Under the pieces are notes generated by a model that ran no database searches, was not told the DNA's origin, and saw only the letters and a list, made by a program, of their open reading frames with translations. A program made the position numbers and the translations under genes. From Microbacterium sulfonylureivorans (GTDB lineage Bacteria; Actinomycetota; Actinomycetes; Actinomycetales; Microbacteriaceae): a DNA stretch of 64,000 bases. Within the stretch, counting starts at the first letter, position 1. The number at the start of each line of letters is the position of its first letter. Location of the stretch: assembly GCF_003999995.1 (NCBI RefSeq), contig NZ_RJAD01000001.1, positions 1,612,001 through 1,676,000 on the forward strand. Direction: 5' to 3'. Of the stretch, positions 8,095 through 17,738 are shown one piece after another.

Positions 8095-9294
8095 TCACAC
8101 CCGTCCCAGGCGGCGCCGGAGCGCTCCCGTCGCGCGCATCGCGAAGCGCTCTGCCTGGACGACGAGTGCGAGCCCTCTGCGCACGACCGAGGATCGCTCC
8201 GCCCGGGGGAGCATCCCCACAACCGCAGACGGCACGATTCCCGCCCCGATCACCACGTCGAGGAACTCCCGCCGGTCCGGATAGATCTTCGAGGCCTCGG
8301 GGTACTGGTCGTAGATGCCGGGATTCATCCCCTCGATTCCGGGCACAGTTCGCAGATGCGCGCACACGGCAGTCCGCGCGAGGCTGCCCGCCGAGAAGCG
8401 GCCGAACTCGTGCTGGTACGCGTCGAGGTAGCCCACCGCCACGCCGCCCGCGACGAACACGACGGTCGAGTACACGCATCGGGCGCCGGCCCACAGCTCG
8501 AGGACCTTGAGATCGCCGGAGACGCCGAACGCCTCGACCTTGTCGCGAAACGCCTGCTCGGTGCGGTCGTCGAGGGCCACCGCCGTCCCGCCGTGGTCCT
8601 GATTCCCCTTCCAGCCCGATGCCTGCATCGCCACGAATCGATCGATCGCCGCAGGATCGGCCGTGGCGTCGTGCAGAGTGAGCGGTCCACCGGCAGCCTC
8701 CGCCAACCGGCGGGCGCTCGTGCGAAGGACCCTGCGCGAGCTGTAGCTGCGGTATTCGGGATCGATGTCTGCGGGCAGGATCAGCTGACCCGCCGGGGGC
8801 GGCGTCGCGCCCGGCAGTGCGTACGCCCATGCCGCGGAGTGGGTTCCCAGCACGCGCGCCCGGGTCGCGCGTTGGTGTCGCAGTCCCGCAAGCGCGTCGG
8901 CGAGCGGACCGGTCGCGGGGTATCCGCGAAGAGTCAGATACCCGCTGCGCAGGTGTGAACGAACCCCTCGGGCGATCGTTGCGAGGGCCTCCGTCGCACG
9001 GTCTCTGTCGAGGACGGGATGACTGGGACCGGCCACTGGCGGATCCCACGTGCCGTACCCCTGCAGGCTCGGCACTGTGGGGGCCTCGGTCGGGAATACC
9101 CGGAGCAGCCCGAACCACCTGTCGCCCTCTTCGGCGACCAGCAGGAGGTGGCCGCCTTCTTCGCCCAGGCGTTCCGGCGCCAGGAAGCGCGGATCGAGCG
9201 CGGCGTTCGCCTCGGCGGCGCGCTGCGACAGGGCCGACCACCGCGTGAAGTCCGACTCGGTCAGGTCGGCTAGTCTGAGCAGCTTCGGCCGCAT
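8095..9294 (-). CDS. CelD/BcsL-like GNAT acyltransferase
   Basis: A 399-residue protein with the tandem GNAT architecture of the acetyltransf_6 (CelD-like, FemX-related) family. The second half carries FVAMQASGWKGNQDHGG, then LKVLELWAGARCVYSTVVFV and GYLDAYQHEFGRFSAG, a typical acyl-CoA-binding strand-loop-helix and the acceptor-side tail. A basic C-terminal tail (RRRLGRV) may touch the membrane. GGAGGA precedes the ATG. Such proteins often sit in exopolysaccharide loci, where they acylate glycan building blocks; substrate and acyl group are unknown. A second member of the family is at 16612-17682. Confidence 0.75.
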   Translation of the reverse strand: MRPKLLRLADLTESDFTRWSALSQRAAEANAALDPRFLAPERLGEEGGHLLLVAEEGDRWFGLLRVFPTEAPTVPSLQGYGTWDPPVAGPSHPVLDRDRATEALATIARGVRSHLRSGYLTLRGYPATGPLADALAGLRHQRATRARVLGTHSAAWAYALPGATPPPAGQLILPADIDPEYRSYSSRRVLRTSARRLAEAAGGPLTLHDATADPAAIDRFVAMQASGWKGNQDHGGTAVALDDRTEQAFRDKVEAFGVSGDLKVLELWAGARCVYSTVVFVAGGVAVGYLDAYQHEFGRFSAGSLARTAVCAHLRTVPGIEGMNPGIYDQYPEASKIYPDRREFLDVVIGAGIVPSAVVGMLPRAERSSVVRRGLALVVQAERFAMRATGALRRRLGRV

Positions 9295-9485
9295 GGTCGT
9301 CCTCCGTTTGCCGCGTCGACTGCCCGTCCCGACGCGTCGTCCCCGCCCTCAAGCCTAGCTGCGAGGGCTGTTTCGACCGAGTGCGCGCCGCCACGGCCTA
9401 GCATGGCGCCAGATGGGTGCCGCGCGCAGGCGTCGGCACTGAGTCGTGGGGTTCACGGGCCACGACCGAGCACCTGGGGGAGCGG

Positions 9486-10958
9486 ATGCGGTTCACAATT
9501 CAGCCGGCCCCCGATCCGCGCCCATGGCCGTGGGCCGTCGCGCTCGGCGCGATCGCCGTCGCCGTGAGCGTATGGCGGATCGACGACCCGTCGCTGATGG
9601 GCGACGAAGCAGTCACGATATCGATTGCGACCCGGTCGCCGGGGGCACTGTGGGCGATGGTGTCGGCCAACATGGATGCGGTCCACGCCGTCTATTACGC
9701 CGCCATGCACGCATGGTTCTCCGTCTTCGGGGCGGATGCGGTGGCTCTCCGTGTGCCGAGTGCCATCGCGGTCGGGATCGCTGTCTGCGGAATCGTCCTC
9801 ATCGGCAGCAGATTCGTCTCGCGCACTGTCGGGATCGTGGCGGGCATTCTGCTCATCGTGACTCCGGCGTCGTTGCTGGTGGCGACGCTCGGGCGTTCCC
9901 CCGGGGTTCAGGTCGCGCTGGTCACCTGGCTCGCCTTCGCGCTGCTTCTCGCTCTCGAGCGCGGAAGGGTGTGGCGATGGATCGTCGTCGGGGTGCTCGT
10001 CGCGCTGTCTCTGCTCACCTTCCTTTTCACCGCGTTCGTCGTCGTCGCCTTCGGTACTGCCGTTCTGCTGCACCGCCCGTGGCGCGTGCACGCCGTCCCA
10101 TTCTCGATCTCCGCCATCGCCGGCTCCCTGCCGGCGGTGCCCGTGGCGCTCCTGGGCTATCAGCAGCGAGCTCAGGTCTCGTGGATCGACACGATCGGGT
10201 GGGACATCTTCGAGAGCGTGCTCGTCACGCAGTGGTTCTCGGGGACGATTCACGTGGACTCGACCTACCCGGGCTGGGTCGCCTATCTCACCGCTGCTGT
10301 CTTCCTTGGACTCGCTGCGCTGGGCGCGGTGGCAGGCGTGCGGCAGGGCGGCGTGGTCCGCGGACTCGCCCAGCTGAGCATCGTGTGGCTGGCCCTGCCG
10401 TCGCTTCTGCTCGTTGCCGTCTCCCTCGTGGGGACGCCCTACTACTCGCCGGAGTACCTCACGATGTGCGTTCCCGCCGTCTCGCTGCTTGGAGCACTCG
10501 GTGTCGCGGCGGTGGGCGCCCGCTGGCTGCGGGTCGCGCTGGTCGGCGTGCTGGTGGCCTTGTCGGCGCCGCCCTATCTCGCGATGCGCGACGACACCGC
10601 CCACGGCACGGACTGGACCGATGTCGCGCGTGCGCTCCAGAACGAGGGGCAGGAGGGGGACGGAGTGCTCATTGAGGACGAGCCATGGGACCAGCCACAT
10701 CTGCTGTTCGACCTCTACCCCGATGAGACGGCTGGTCTGCGCGACATCACCTTCCACGGGCACGACAATCCCGTCGCGCTGTGGGGGGATCGAACAACCC
10801 CCGAGAACCTCGAGGTCGACGTCGGCGTCCAAAGGATCTGGGTCGTCTCCACCGGGGAGCGAAGCGGCGAATGGGACGAGGCCCTCGAGGCGGAGCAGTT
10901 CCGCCCGACTGCGGTCGTCGACCTGCCGGTGAGCAAGCTGACGCTGTTCACCCGCTGA
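9486..10958 (+). CDS. GT-C family membrane glycosyltransferase (mannosyltransferase-like)
   Basis: A 490-residue polytopic membrane protein with about ten hydrophobic segments. The first extracytoplasmic loop contains MGDEAVT (near 38-44), whose acidic pair is the signature of GT-C enzymes using polyprenyl-phosphate sugars. A soluble C-terminal part of about 120 residues (from DWTDVARALQ) faces outside, as in mycobacterial and archaeal relatives. The start at 9486 is chosen because GGGGGAG lies just upstream; an upstream in-frame ATG at 9417 lacks one. TAGCAT near 9398 is a possible -10. It would add a sugar to an exported lipid-linked or protein-linked acceptor. Confidence 0.8.
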   Translation: MRFTIQPAPDPRPWPWAVALGAIAVAVSVWRIDDPSLMGDEAVTISIATRSPGALWAMVSANMDAVHAVYYAAMHAWFSVFGADAVALRVPSAIAVGIAVCGIVLIGSRFVSRTVGIVAGILLIVTPASLLVATLGRSPGVQVALVTWLAFALLLALERGRVWRWIVVGVLVALSLLTFLFTAFVVVAFGTAVLLHRPWRVHAVPFSISAIAGSLPAVPVALLGYQQRAQVSWIDTIGWDIFESVLVTQWFSGTIHVDSTYPGWVAYLTAAVFLGLAALGAVAGVRQGGVVRGLAQLSIVWLALPSLLLVAVSLVGTPYYSPEYLTMCVPAVSLLGALGVAAVGARWLRVALVGVLVALSAPPYLAMRDDTAHGTDWTDVARALQNEGQEGDGVLIEDEPWDQPHLLFDLYPDETAGLRDITFHGHDNPVALWGDRTTPENLEVDVGVQRIWVVSTGERSGEWDEALEAEQFRPTAVVDLPVSKLTLFTR

Positions 10959-11041
10959 CATCTGCCCGCGATACGCGCCGCCGCCTCCCGTACCATAAGG
11001 TCGAACCGGGGTGTGATGCGGGGACTGGTCGAGGGGGGCAC

Positions 11042-12100
11042 ATGCAGGACGGTCGTTTGAGCGTTGCTGTCGTCGGTGCGGGATATTGGGGACCCAATCT
11101 CGTACGCAATTTCAATCTCAGCCAGGACTGGCACGTCGCCGCGGTCTGCGACCTCGACCTCGAGCGTGCCGAGCGCCTCGCGCTGACGACCCGATCGGCG
11201 GTCGCGGTCCGATCGGTCGAACAGGCGCTTGCCATCGAGGGCGTGGATGCCATCGCGATCGCCACACCGGCCCGCACGCACGAGGCGATTGCGCTCGCGG
11301 CGATCGCGGCGGGCAAGCATGTCCTGACCGAGAAGCCCCTCGCGGACAGCGTGGGAAGCGGTGAGCGGATGGTGGCCGCCGCCGAGGCAGCGGGTGTCGT
11401 TCTGATGGCCGACCACACCTTCTGCTACACGCCGGCGGTTCTCAAGATCGCCGAGCTCATCCATGAGGGAGAGCTCGGCGACATCACGTTCGTGGACTCG
11501 GTGCGCATCAATCACGGTCTTGTGCAGCCCGATGTCGACGTCTTCTGGGACCTTGCTCCCCATGATCTCTCGATCCTGGACTTCATCCTTCCCGACGGAC
11601 TTCGCCCTCAGGCGGTCTCGGCGCACGGCGGTGATCCGCTGGGGCTCGGAAAGGCCTGCGTCGGGTACCTCGTGATGCAGCTGGCCGACGGCGTGATCGC
11701 CCATGTGCACGCGAATTGGCTGAGCCCGACCAAGATCCGTCAGCTCATCGTCGGCGGGACCCGGCGCACGCTGGTGTGGGACGACCTGAATCCGACCCAG
11801 CGGGTGAGCGTCTACGACCGGGGCATCGACTTCGTGACCGTGACGGAAGACGCCGAGCGCGCAGCCGCCCAGGTGTCGTACCGATACGGCGACACCTGGG
11901 TTCCGGCTCTGCCCGAGGTCGAGGCGCTGTCTCTGATGGTCGGCGAGTTCGCCGCGGCGATTCGCGAGCAGAGGGCACCCCGCACAGACGGCCACGCCGC
12001 CTTGCGCGTACTGAAAGTGCTGGATGCAACCTCGAGAAGCCTCGAGGCACACAGTGCTCCGGCCACGGTCGGCGCTGAGAGGGAAGAGACAGTCGCATGA
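11042..12100 (+). CDS. Gfo/Idh/MocA-type NAD(P)-dependent sugar oxidoreductase
   Basis: A 352-residue Rossmann oxidoreductase. The nucleotide-binding loop VVGAGYWGPN is at 10-19, EKPL at 97-100 is the conserved catalytic lysine block, and WDLAPHDLSILDFIL supplies the second active-site histidine. It heads a three-gene operon with a nucleotide-sugar epimerase and a DegT aminotransferase, a set that makes 3-amino or 3-acetamido nucleotide sugars in Wlb-type pathways; here it would oxidise the sugar ring to a keto form for transamination. The start follows GAGGGGGG, a TACCAT -10 lies at 10991-10996, and the stop overlaps the next start (ATGA). Confidence 0.9.
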   Translation: MQDGRLSVAVVGAGYWGPNLVRNFNLSQDWHVAAVCDLDLERAERLALTTRSAVAVRSVEQALAIEGVDAIAIATPARTHEAIALAAIAAGKHVLTEKPLADSVGSGERMVAAAEAAGVVLMADHTFCYTPAVLKIAELIHEGELGDITFVDSVRINHGLVQPDVDVFWDLAPHDLSILDFILPDGLRPQAVSAHGGDPLGLGKACVGYLVMQLADGVIAHVHANWLSPTKIRQLIVGGTRRTLVWDDLNPTQRVSVYDRGIDFVTVTEDAERAAAQVSYRYGDTWVPALPEVEALSLMVGEFAAAIREQRAPRTDGHAALRVLKVLDATSRSLEAHSAPATVGAEREETVA

Positions 12101-13098
12101 CGGAACTCGCGGGCGCCGACGTCCTCGTCACTGGGGGAGCCGGCACGATCGGGTCGACTCTGGTCGATCAGCTGCTGGATGCGGGCGTCGCGCACATCGA
12201 CGTTGTGGACAACCTCGTGCGCGGTCGGGTCGCGAACCTCGACCGCGCCCTGGCTTCGGGCAGGGTCAGTCTGATCGAGGGCGATGTCCGCGATCGCGAC
12301 ACGGTGCACGACACGGTGAAGGGCAAGGACGTCGTCTTCCACCAGGCCGCGATCCGCATCACGCAGTGCGCCGAGGAACCTCGTCTCGCGCTGGAGACGA
12401 TGGTGGATGCGACCTTCAACGTGCTCGAAGCCTCCGCCGAGCACGGGGTCGCCAAGCTCGTGGCCGCCTCCTCGGCGTCGGTCTACGGCATGGCCGAGTC
12501 GTTCCCGACGAACGAACGTCATCACCCCTACAACAACGACACCTTCTACGGCGCCGCCAAGACCTTCAACGAGGGGATGGCGAAGAGCTTCCGCGCGATG
12601 TACGGCCTCGACTACGTCCTTCTGCGCTACTTCAACGTCTACGGGCCGAGGATGGACGTCCACGGGTTCTACACCGAGGTTCTCGTGCGCTGGATGGAGC
12701 GCATTGCGGATGGCCTCCCTCCGATCATCTTCGGCGACGGGAAGCAGACGATGGATTTCGTCGTCGCGAAGGACATCGCCCGGGCGAACATCCTCGCGGC
12801 CGGGAGCGACGTTCGCGAAGGGGTCTACAACATCGCCAGCGGCACAGAGACGAGCCTGCTCGAGCTCGCCGAATTGCTCCTCAAGGTGATGGATTCCGAT
12901 CTCGCGGTCGAATTCGCGCCGGCCCGCGTCGTGAACGACGTCGTGCGGCGCCTCGCAGACACGTCGTCGGCTGAACGCGATCTCGGCTTCAGGGCGACGA
13001 CCGGGCTCGACGAGGGTCTCGCGGAGCTCGTGGAGTGGTGGCGTCCCCTGCGCGAAGACATAGCCGCCGGGCGCACACTCCCGAAGCAGAGCGCATGA
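12097..13098 (+). CDS. NAD-dependent nucleotide-sugar epimerase/dehydratase (extended SDR)
   Basis: A 333-residue extended short-chain dehydrogenase. VTGGAGTIGS (11-20) is the NAD loop, AASSASVYG (124-131) holds the catalytic serine region and YGAAK (151-155) the Tyr-x-x-x-Lys pair. RYFNVYGPRMDVHG matches sugar epimerases and dehydratases of the GalE/WbpP kind. It is coupled by ATGA overlaps to both neighbours. It probably epimerises or dehydrates the nucleotide sugar that the operon converts to an amino sugar; exact chemistry cannot be decided from sequence alone. Confidence 0.9.
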   Translation: MTELAGADVLVTGGAGTIGSTLVDQLLDAGVAHIDVVDNLVRGRVANLDRALASGRVSLIEGDVRDRDTVHDTVKGKDVVFHQAAIRITQCAEEPRLALETMVDATFNVLEASAEHGVAKLVAASSASVYGMAESFPTNERHHPYNNDTFYGAAKTFNEGMAKSFRAMYGLDYVLLRYFNVYGPRMDVHGFYTEVLVRWMERIADGLPPIIFGDGKQTMDFVVAKDIARANILAAGSDVREGVYNIASGTETSLLELAELLLKVMDSDLAVEFAPARVVNDVVRRLADTSSAERDLGFRATTGLDEGLAELVEWWRPLREDIAAGRTLPKQSA

Positions 13099-14225
13099 GC
13101 CGGATCAACGTCATGCGCCCCTGGCTCGGCGCGGAGGAGGTCGAGGCGGTCACCGCCGTCATCGAGTCAGGCTGGGTCGCGCAGGGGCCGAAGGTCGCAG
13201 CGTTCGAAGAGGAGTTCGCCGACAAGCAGCAGGCCGCCCATGCCGTCGCCGTCTCGAACTGCACCACGGCCCTCCACCTGGCGCTCAAGGTCACCGGGGT
13301 GGGCGCCGGTGATGACGTCGTGGTGCCGTCGTTCTCGTTCATCGCCACGGCGAACGCACCCACGTACGTCGGCGCCCGGCCCGTCTTCGCAGACGTCGAT
13401 CCGCTCACCGGGAACGTCACTGCCCAGACCGTCGCGGCCGCTCTGACTCCGACCACCCGGGCCGTCATCGTCGTCGATCAGGGGGGCGTCCCCGTCGACC
13501 TGGATTCGATCAGGGCGTTGTGCGATCCGCGCGGGATCGTGGTGATCGAGGATGCCGCGTGTGCAGCAGGGTCGACCTACAAGGGTCGACCCGTCGGTGC
13601 CGGTGCGGAGATCGCCGCATGGTCGTTTCACCCGCGCAAGATCCTGACGACCGGCGAAGGCGGCATGGTCACGACGTCGCGCGCCGACTGGGCCGCGCGC
13701 GCTCGTCGACTCCGCGAGCACGCCATGAGCGTGTCCGCGTCCGCCCGGCATGCGAGCGTCGTCTCGCCCAAGGAAGAGTATGAAGAGATCGGCTTCAACT
13801 ACCGGATGACCGATCTGCAGGCCGCAGTCGGACGCGTACAGCTTGTGCGACTCGACGAGGTCGTCGACCGTCGCCGTGAGATCGCCGCTGTCTACGCCGA
13901 GGCGATCGACGATATCGACGGACTGCGCGCGGTTGCCGATCCGCCGCACGGAACCTGCAACTTCCAGTCCTTCTGGGTCGAGGTCGAGCCCGCGTACCCG
14001 CTGAGCCGTGAAGAGCTTCTCGTCTCCCTCGGCGAGGCCGACATCTCCGCACGCCGCGGAATCATGGCCTCTCACCGCGAGGCCGCCTATGCGGACACCG
14101 ACGTGGATCTCCCGATCACGGAGCGACTCACCGACAACACCCTGATTCTGCCCGTGTTCCACCAGATGACCGCCGACGAGCAGCAGCGCGTGATCGTCGT
14201 CCTCCGCGAGGGCGCGATCGGATGA
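13095..14225 (+). CDS. DegT/DnrJ/EryC1-type sugar aminotransferase
   Basis: A 376-residue PLP enzyme that transfers an amino group to a keto nucleotide sugar. ATG at 13095 lies in the stop of the epimerase gene (ATGA). Lys182 in SFHPRKILTTGEGG is the PLP-binding lysine; Asp153 in IEDAACAAGS would contact the pyridine nitrogen; NYRMTDLQAAVGRVQL is the conserved dimer and cofactor segment. It completes the oxidoreductase-epimerase-aminotransferase trio, so the operon probably makes an amino-deoxy sugar donor for the polymer. A second, more distant aminotransferase is at 15517. Confidence 0.9.
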   Translation: MSRINVMRPWLGAEEVEAVTAVIESGWVAQGPKVAAFEEEFADKQQAAHAVAVSNCTTALHLALKVTGVGAGDDVVVPSFSFIATANAPTYVGARPVFADVDPLTGNVTAQTVAAALTPTTRAVIVVDQGGVPVDLDSIRALCDPRGIVVIEDAACAAGSTYKGRPVGAGAEIAAWSFHPRKILTTGEGGMVTTSRADWAARARRLREHAMSVSASARHASVVSPKEEYEEIGFNYRMTDLQAAVGRVQLVRLDEVVDRRREIAAVYAEAIDDIDGLRAVADPPHGTCNFQSFWVEVEPAYPLSREELLVSLGEADISARRGIMASHREAAYADTDVDLPITERLTDNTLILPVFHQMTADEQQRVIVVLREGAIG

Positions 14226-14278
14226 GCCGCTCGGACTCCTGAACGCCCGGCGTGAGCGCAGGGGGTCGGTCGGCCCCT

Positions 14279-15241
14279 CTACGGCGGTTTGGGGAGCCAC
14301 GACTCCGGAACGTCACGCAGCTCGGAATCGTAGACGCGCACGTAGTCGACGAGGTACTGAGCCGGCAGTGCGGAATCGTCGATGTCGTCGCCTGGCCAGC
14401 GTCCGCCGACGGCGACGTTCATGATGATGTGGGACGGGTTGTCGAAGGTCCAGAGGTTTCCCGTCTCCAGATCTTCCTTGCGGAAGGTTCCGAGTTCGCG
14501 ACCGTCGACCGAGTAGCTCACCGAGTCCGAGGTCCAGTCCACCGCGTACACATGCCACGCTTCGCTCCACAGAGCGTCGACCGGGAGGGCGTTGACCCAA
14601 CTCCATGGCGCGTCCGCGTCGGTCACGCCGATGACGCCGCTGTTGAGTTCACGGGCTTGATTGACGTACTCCATCAGGTCGAGCTCTCCTCGACTGGGCC
14701 ATGGTGCGCCGGGGGTGTGCTCGGTACCCAGCATCCAGAACGCCGACCACAAGCCCACGCCCACCGGGATCTTGATCCGACCCTCTATCCGCCCGTACCG
14801 GAACGTCTCGTAGGTCATCAGGCGTGCGGACGTGTATTCGGACGAGATCCCGTCCGCATCCACCGTGGGCTCCTTCTTCACCACGATGTGGAGCGCTCCG
14901 TCGGACACGAAGGAGTTCTCGTCGGAGGTGGTGTAGTTCTGCAGTTCCCCGTTCCCCCACCCCCTGGCGCCTTCCATGCGCTTCCACGTCGTCCATCGTG
15001 ACTCGGAGTCGGTGTCGAACTCGTCGGACCAGACGAGCCCCGTGCCGGCCGTGACGCTTTCGAACGGAAGGGGTGTGGAGGAGTCGGGCGCGGGAGCGGG
15101 AGGAGGCATCGACGGGGAGCCGTCGGTGGTCGAGGCGGCTCCGCCGGAGGATGCAGCGCACCCGCACAGCATCCCGCCGACCACGACGGCGACCAGAGTC
15201 GACCGCGTGAAGCGCGTGGATCGGGGGTCACCGCGACGCAT
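14279..15241 (-). CDS. Glycoside hydrolase family 16 lipoprotein
   Basis: A 320-residue exported beta-glucanase-like enzyme. ATG at 15241 is chosen because GGAGG lies eight bases upstream and gives a proper signal: basic start, hydrophobic core and lipobox ending at Cys28 (GMLCGC). After a Pro/Ala/Ser linker the GH16 jelly roll starts near 68. The active-site signature ELDLME is at 186-191, with both catalytic glutamates present, and WGNGELQNYT is a family hallmark. It is antisense to its biosynthetic neighbours. It may trim or remodel the polymer, or degrade outside glucans. Confidence 0.92.
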   Translation of the reverse strand: MRRGDPRSTRFTRSTLVAVVVGGMLCGCAASSGGAASTTDGSPSMPPPAPAPDSSTPLPFESVTAGTGLVWSDEFDTDSESRWTTWKRMEGARGWGNGELQNYTTSDENSFVSDGALHIVVKKEPTVDADGISSEYTSARLMTYETFRYGRIEGRIKIPVGVGLWSAFWMLGTEHTPGAPWPSRGELDLMEYVNQARELNSGVIGVTDADAPWSWVNALPVDALWSEAWHVYAVDWTSDSVSYSVDGRELGTFRKEDLETGNLWTFDNPSHIIMNVAVGGRWPGDDIDDSALPAQYLVDYVRVYDSELRDVPESWLPKPP

Positions 15242-15516
15242 GTCATGGACCTCCGGGTTGCGCGGCCCCCGGCCGCGATCGTCCGTACCTGCAGTCATGG
15301 CCCGCGCGCCGGTCCGGCGTCCTCCGAGCCATGTATCCCCGCGCACAATCGTACCCGCGGTTCGCGGCACCGAGGCGTGCTCGCGGGAGATCATGCTCGT
15401 GACGGGGGCTCTGGCGGCGGTTCGGGGCCTCGTCGGAGTACATCGGCGAAGCAGAGGCGCGACCGCGGGCGGTAGTGTCTGAACTCGAACCGTCCGGAGC
15501 CCCAGGGAGTTTCTGC

Positions 15517-16623
15517 ATGCCAGCACGGCGCACCGTACCCTTCGTCGACCTCGGCTGGCAGACGGCGCGCATCCGCGCGGAAGCGGATGCCGCGATCGCC
15601 CGCGTGATCGACACCTCCGGCTTCATTCTGGGCGATGCCGCCGACGCGTTCGAGCGCGCCTTCGCGAGCTACTGCGAGGTCGAGCACTGCCTCGGTGTCG
15701 GAAACGGCACGGATGCCCTGGAACTCGCCTTCGAGGCGGCCGGCGTCGGCGCAGGCGCCGAAGTGATCCTTCCCGCGAACACGTTCGCCGCCACCGCGGA
15801 GGCGGTGGCCCGAGTCGGAGCGACCCCGGTCCTCGTCGACTGCACGGATGACTTCCTGATCTCGGTCGAGGGCGTCGCCGATGCTCTCACGCCGCGCACG
15901 CGAGCGGTGGCGGCGGTCCACCTCTATGGTCAGGCGGCGCCGGTCGAGGCGCTGCGTGCAGTCGTGGGCGAGGACATCCTCATCCTCGAGGACGCGGCCC
16001 AGTCGCAGGGCGCGCGCCGAAACGGCGAGATGACCGGCGGCCTGGGCGACGTGGCCGCGACGAGCTTCTACCCGGGTAAGAACCTCGGTGCGTTCGGCGA
16101 CGCAGGCGCGGTGATGACCGACGACGCTGCGCTCGCCGACTCAGTCCGCAAGCTCCGCAACCACGGCGGGATCGCGAGGTACGAGCACAGTCTCCTCGGC
16201 CGTAATTCGCGACTCGACGGCATTCAGGCGGCGGTGCTCTCCGCCAAGCTGGAGCACCTCGACGAATGGAATCAGCTGCGGCGAGACGCGGCCGCCGTGT
16301 ACGGCGAGCTGCTCGACGGTGACGAGCGCGTCCAGCTCCCCGTCGTCGCCGACGGCAACGAGCACGTGTTCCACCTGTACGTCGTGAGGGTGGCCGACCG
16401 TGAGCGCGTGCTCGCAGGTCTGACGGAAGCCGGCATCGGCGCCGGCATCCACTATCCCAAGCCCATCCACCTCTTGCCTGCGTTCCGCTTCCTGGCCCAG
16501 GGCGAAGGCCGGTTCCCACGCGCAGAGAGGCTGGCGACAGAGATCGTGAGTCTGCCGATGTATCCAGGGATCACTCTCGACGACCAGCGGTACGTCGCCG
16601 AGACGCTGCGGTCACTGCTCTGA
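15517..16623 (+). CDS. DegT/DnrJ/EryC1-type aminotransferase (FdtB/QdtB-like)
   Basis: A 368-residue PLP enzyme. VPFVDL near the N-terminus, GNGTDALELA (63-72), Asp159 in LEDAAQSQGA and Lys188 in SFYPGKNLGAFGDAG define the fold. The GRNSRLDGIQAAVLSAKL segment is typical of enzymes making 3-amino-3,6-dideoxy hexoses (FdtB, QdtB, DesV). The start follows AGGGAG at 15504-15509. Its last 12 bases overlap the end of the opposing acetyltransferase gene. No dTDP-sugar synthesis genes (RmlA/RmlB) lie nearby, so the keto-sugar substrate must come from elsewhere. Subfamily assignment is tentative. Confidence 0.9.
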   Translation: MPARRTVPFVDLGWQTARIRAEADAAIARVIDTSGFILGDAADAFERAFASYCEVEHCLGVGNGTDALELAFEAAGVGAGAEVILPANTFAATAEAVARVGATPVLVDCTDDFLISVEGVADALTPRTRAVAAVHLYGQAAPVEALRAVVGEDILILEDAAQSQGARRNGEMTGGLGDVAATSFYPGKNLGAFGDAGAVMTDDAALADSVRKLRNHGGIARYEHSLLGRNSRLDGIQAAVLSAKLEHLDEWNQLRRDAAAVYGELLDGDERVQLPVVADGNEHVFHLYVVRVADRERVLAGLTEAGIGAGIHYPKPIHLLPAFRFLAQGEGRFPRAERLATEIVSLPMYPGITLDDQRYVAETLRSLL

Positions 16624-17682
16624 CGGATCCGCCGTCTCGCCTCGGCGAGAGCGCCGCGGCATCAGCGACGCCGCCATCCGCCGCGCACGGCGCTTCACCG
16701 CACGGGCTGCCCCTTCGACCCGGGCGACGGTGTCGAATGCGAAGATGCGGGGCGCGATCTCGACCGCGTACGCAGTTCTGCCCACCGGGGTCAGTCGACG
16801 CTTGTAGTGGTCGTGGTAGCCGCCGATATCGACCTTCGCGAGCCCGGCCCTGCGGGCGGCATCGAAGCACTCGATCGCGGCCAGGGTGCCGATGGACCCC
16901 GCACCTTGGACGGTCACATCGCGTGCGGTGATCAGGCCGACCAGCGTGTCACCGTCGACCATGTTGACGTTGAAGGCCACCGGTGCTCCCTCAGGCGTCA
17001 CGAGTCCCGTCGACATCAGCCGCCCTCGGCGGAGCATTTCGGGCCAGACCGCGCGCAGGTCGTCTGCGGCGCCGGCCTCGTCGTTCGGATGATCCGTCCA
17101 ACGGCCCTCCCACGTGTCGATGGACCACGTCACGGCAGCCAGGTCGTCCTGCACGACCTCGAGGTCCGGCGCCTTGCGCTGCGCTCGGCGGATGTCCTCG
17201 CGGAGGCGCGTCGATCGCCAATAGGCGTCGAAGTCGAACCCGTCGAGCTGCGCGACATAGCTGTCGAAAGGGCGCAGCTCTTGTCGTGTGAAGTCCTTCT
17301 TCGCGTCGCCGACGTGATCCACGATGAGGATGCGGAGTCCGAGCGACGAGAGCGCAGGTTCGAGAAACCCGTCCCGACACGGGATCGGCAGAGTCGGCGC
17401 GACGGTCGTCGTCGCGAGTTCCCAGTGGTCCTGTCTCGCACGCAGCGTCGTCGCGAGCACCGGCTCGCCGCGGTGCAGCACGACCACATTTCGCTTGGGG
17501 ATGCCCGTCGGCTCGGCCAGTGCCGCATGGACGAAGCGGGCGACTTCATCGTCGGGAGGCAGAAGGCTCTCGAGGGCGGCGAGGAACTCTGCGCTCGGCG
17601 CCTCCTCGATCACGACCCGCAGGCCGCGCATCCGCGCCCGCAGGGCTTCGACCATGAGGCTCACTCGCTCGACCGCAGCCAC
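16612..17682 (-). CDS. CelD/FemX-like GNAT acyltransferase
   Basis: A 356-residue acetyltransf_6-type protein starting with GTG. WRSTRLREDIRRAQRK is the basic acyl-carrier or CoA-contact helix; APVAFNVNMVDGDTLVGLIT and KVDIGGYHDHYKRRLTPVG match the acceptor region of CelD-like and FemAB-like enzymes. It ends 12 bp inside the aminotransferase gene on the other strand. An amino sugar made by that neighbour would be a plausible acceptor for N-acylation, as in N-acylated 3-amino-3,6-dideoxy sugars; this is inference from position. The start is uncertain because no strong ribosome site is visible. Confidence 0.72.
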   Translation of the reverse strand: MAAVERVSLMVEALRARMRGLRVVIEEAPSAEFLAALESLLPPDDEVARFVHAALAEPTGIPKRNVVVLHRGEPVLATTLRARQDHWELATTTVAPTLPIPCRDGFLEPALSSLGLRILIVDHVGDAKKDFTRQELRPFDSYVAQLDGFDFDAYWRSTRLREDIRRAQRKAPDLEVVQDDLAAVTWSIDTWEGRWTDHPNDEAGAADDLRAVWPEMLRRGRLMSTGLVTPEGAPVAFNVNMVDGDTLVGLITARDVTVQGAGSIGTLAAIECFDAARRAGLAKVDIGGYHDHYKRRLTPVGRTAYAVEIAPRIFAFDTVARVEGAARAVKRRARRMAASLMPRRSRRGETADPSEQ

Positions 17683-17738
17683 CGCACCCCACTCTCTACA
17701 CGGCGGTACCAGGTACCGAACAACAAGCTAGCAGTCGG

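Noticed and set aside
14260..14278. Terminator AGGGG/CCCCT between the aminotransferase and GH16 genes
   Set aside because: Only five base pairs and no T-tract; too weak to call.
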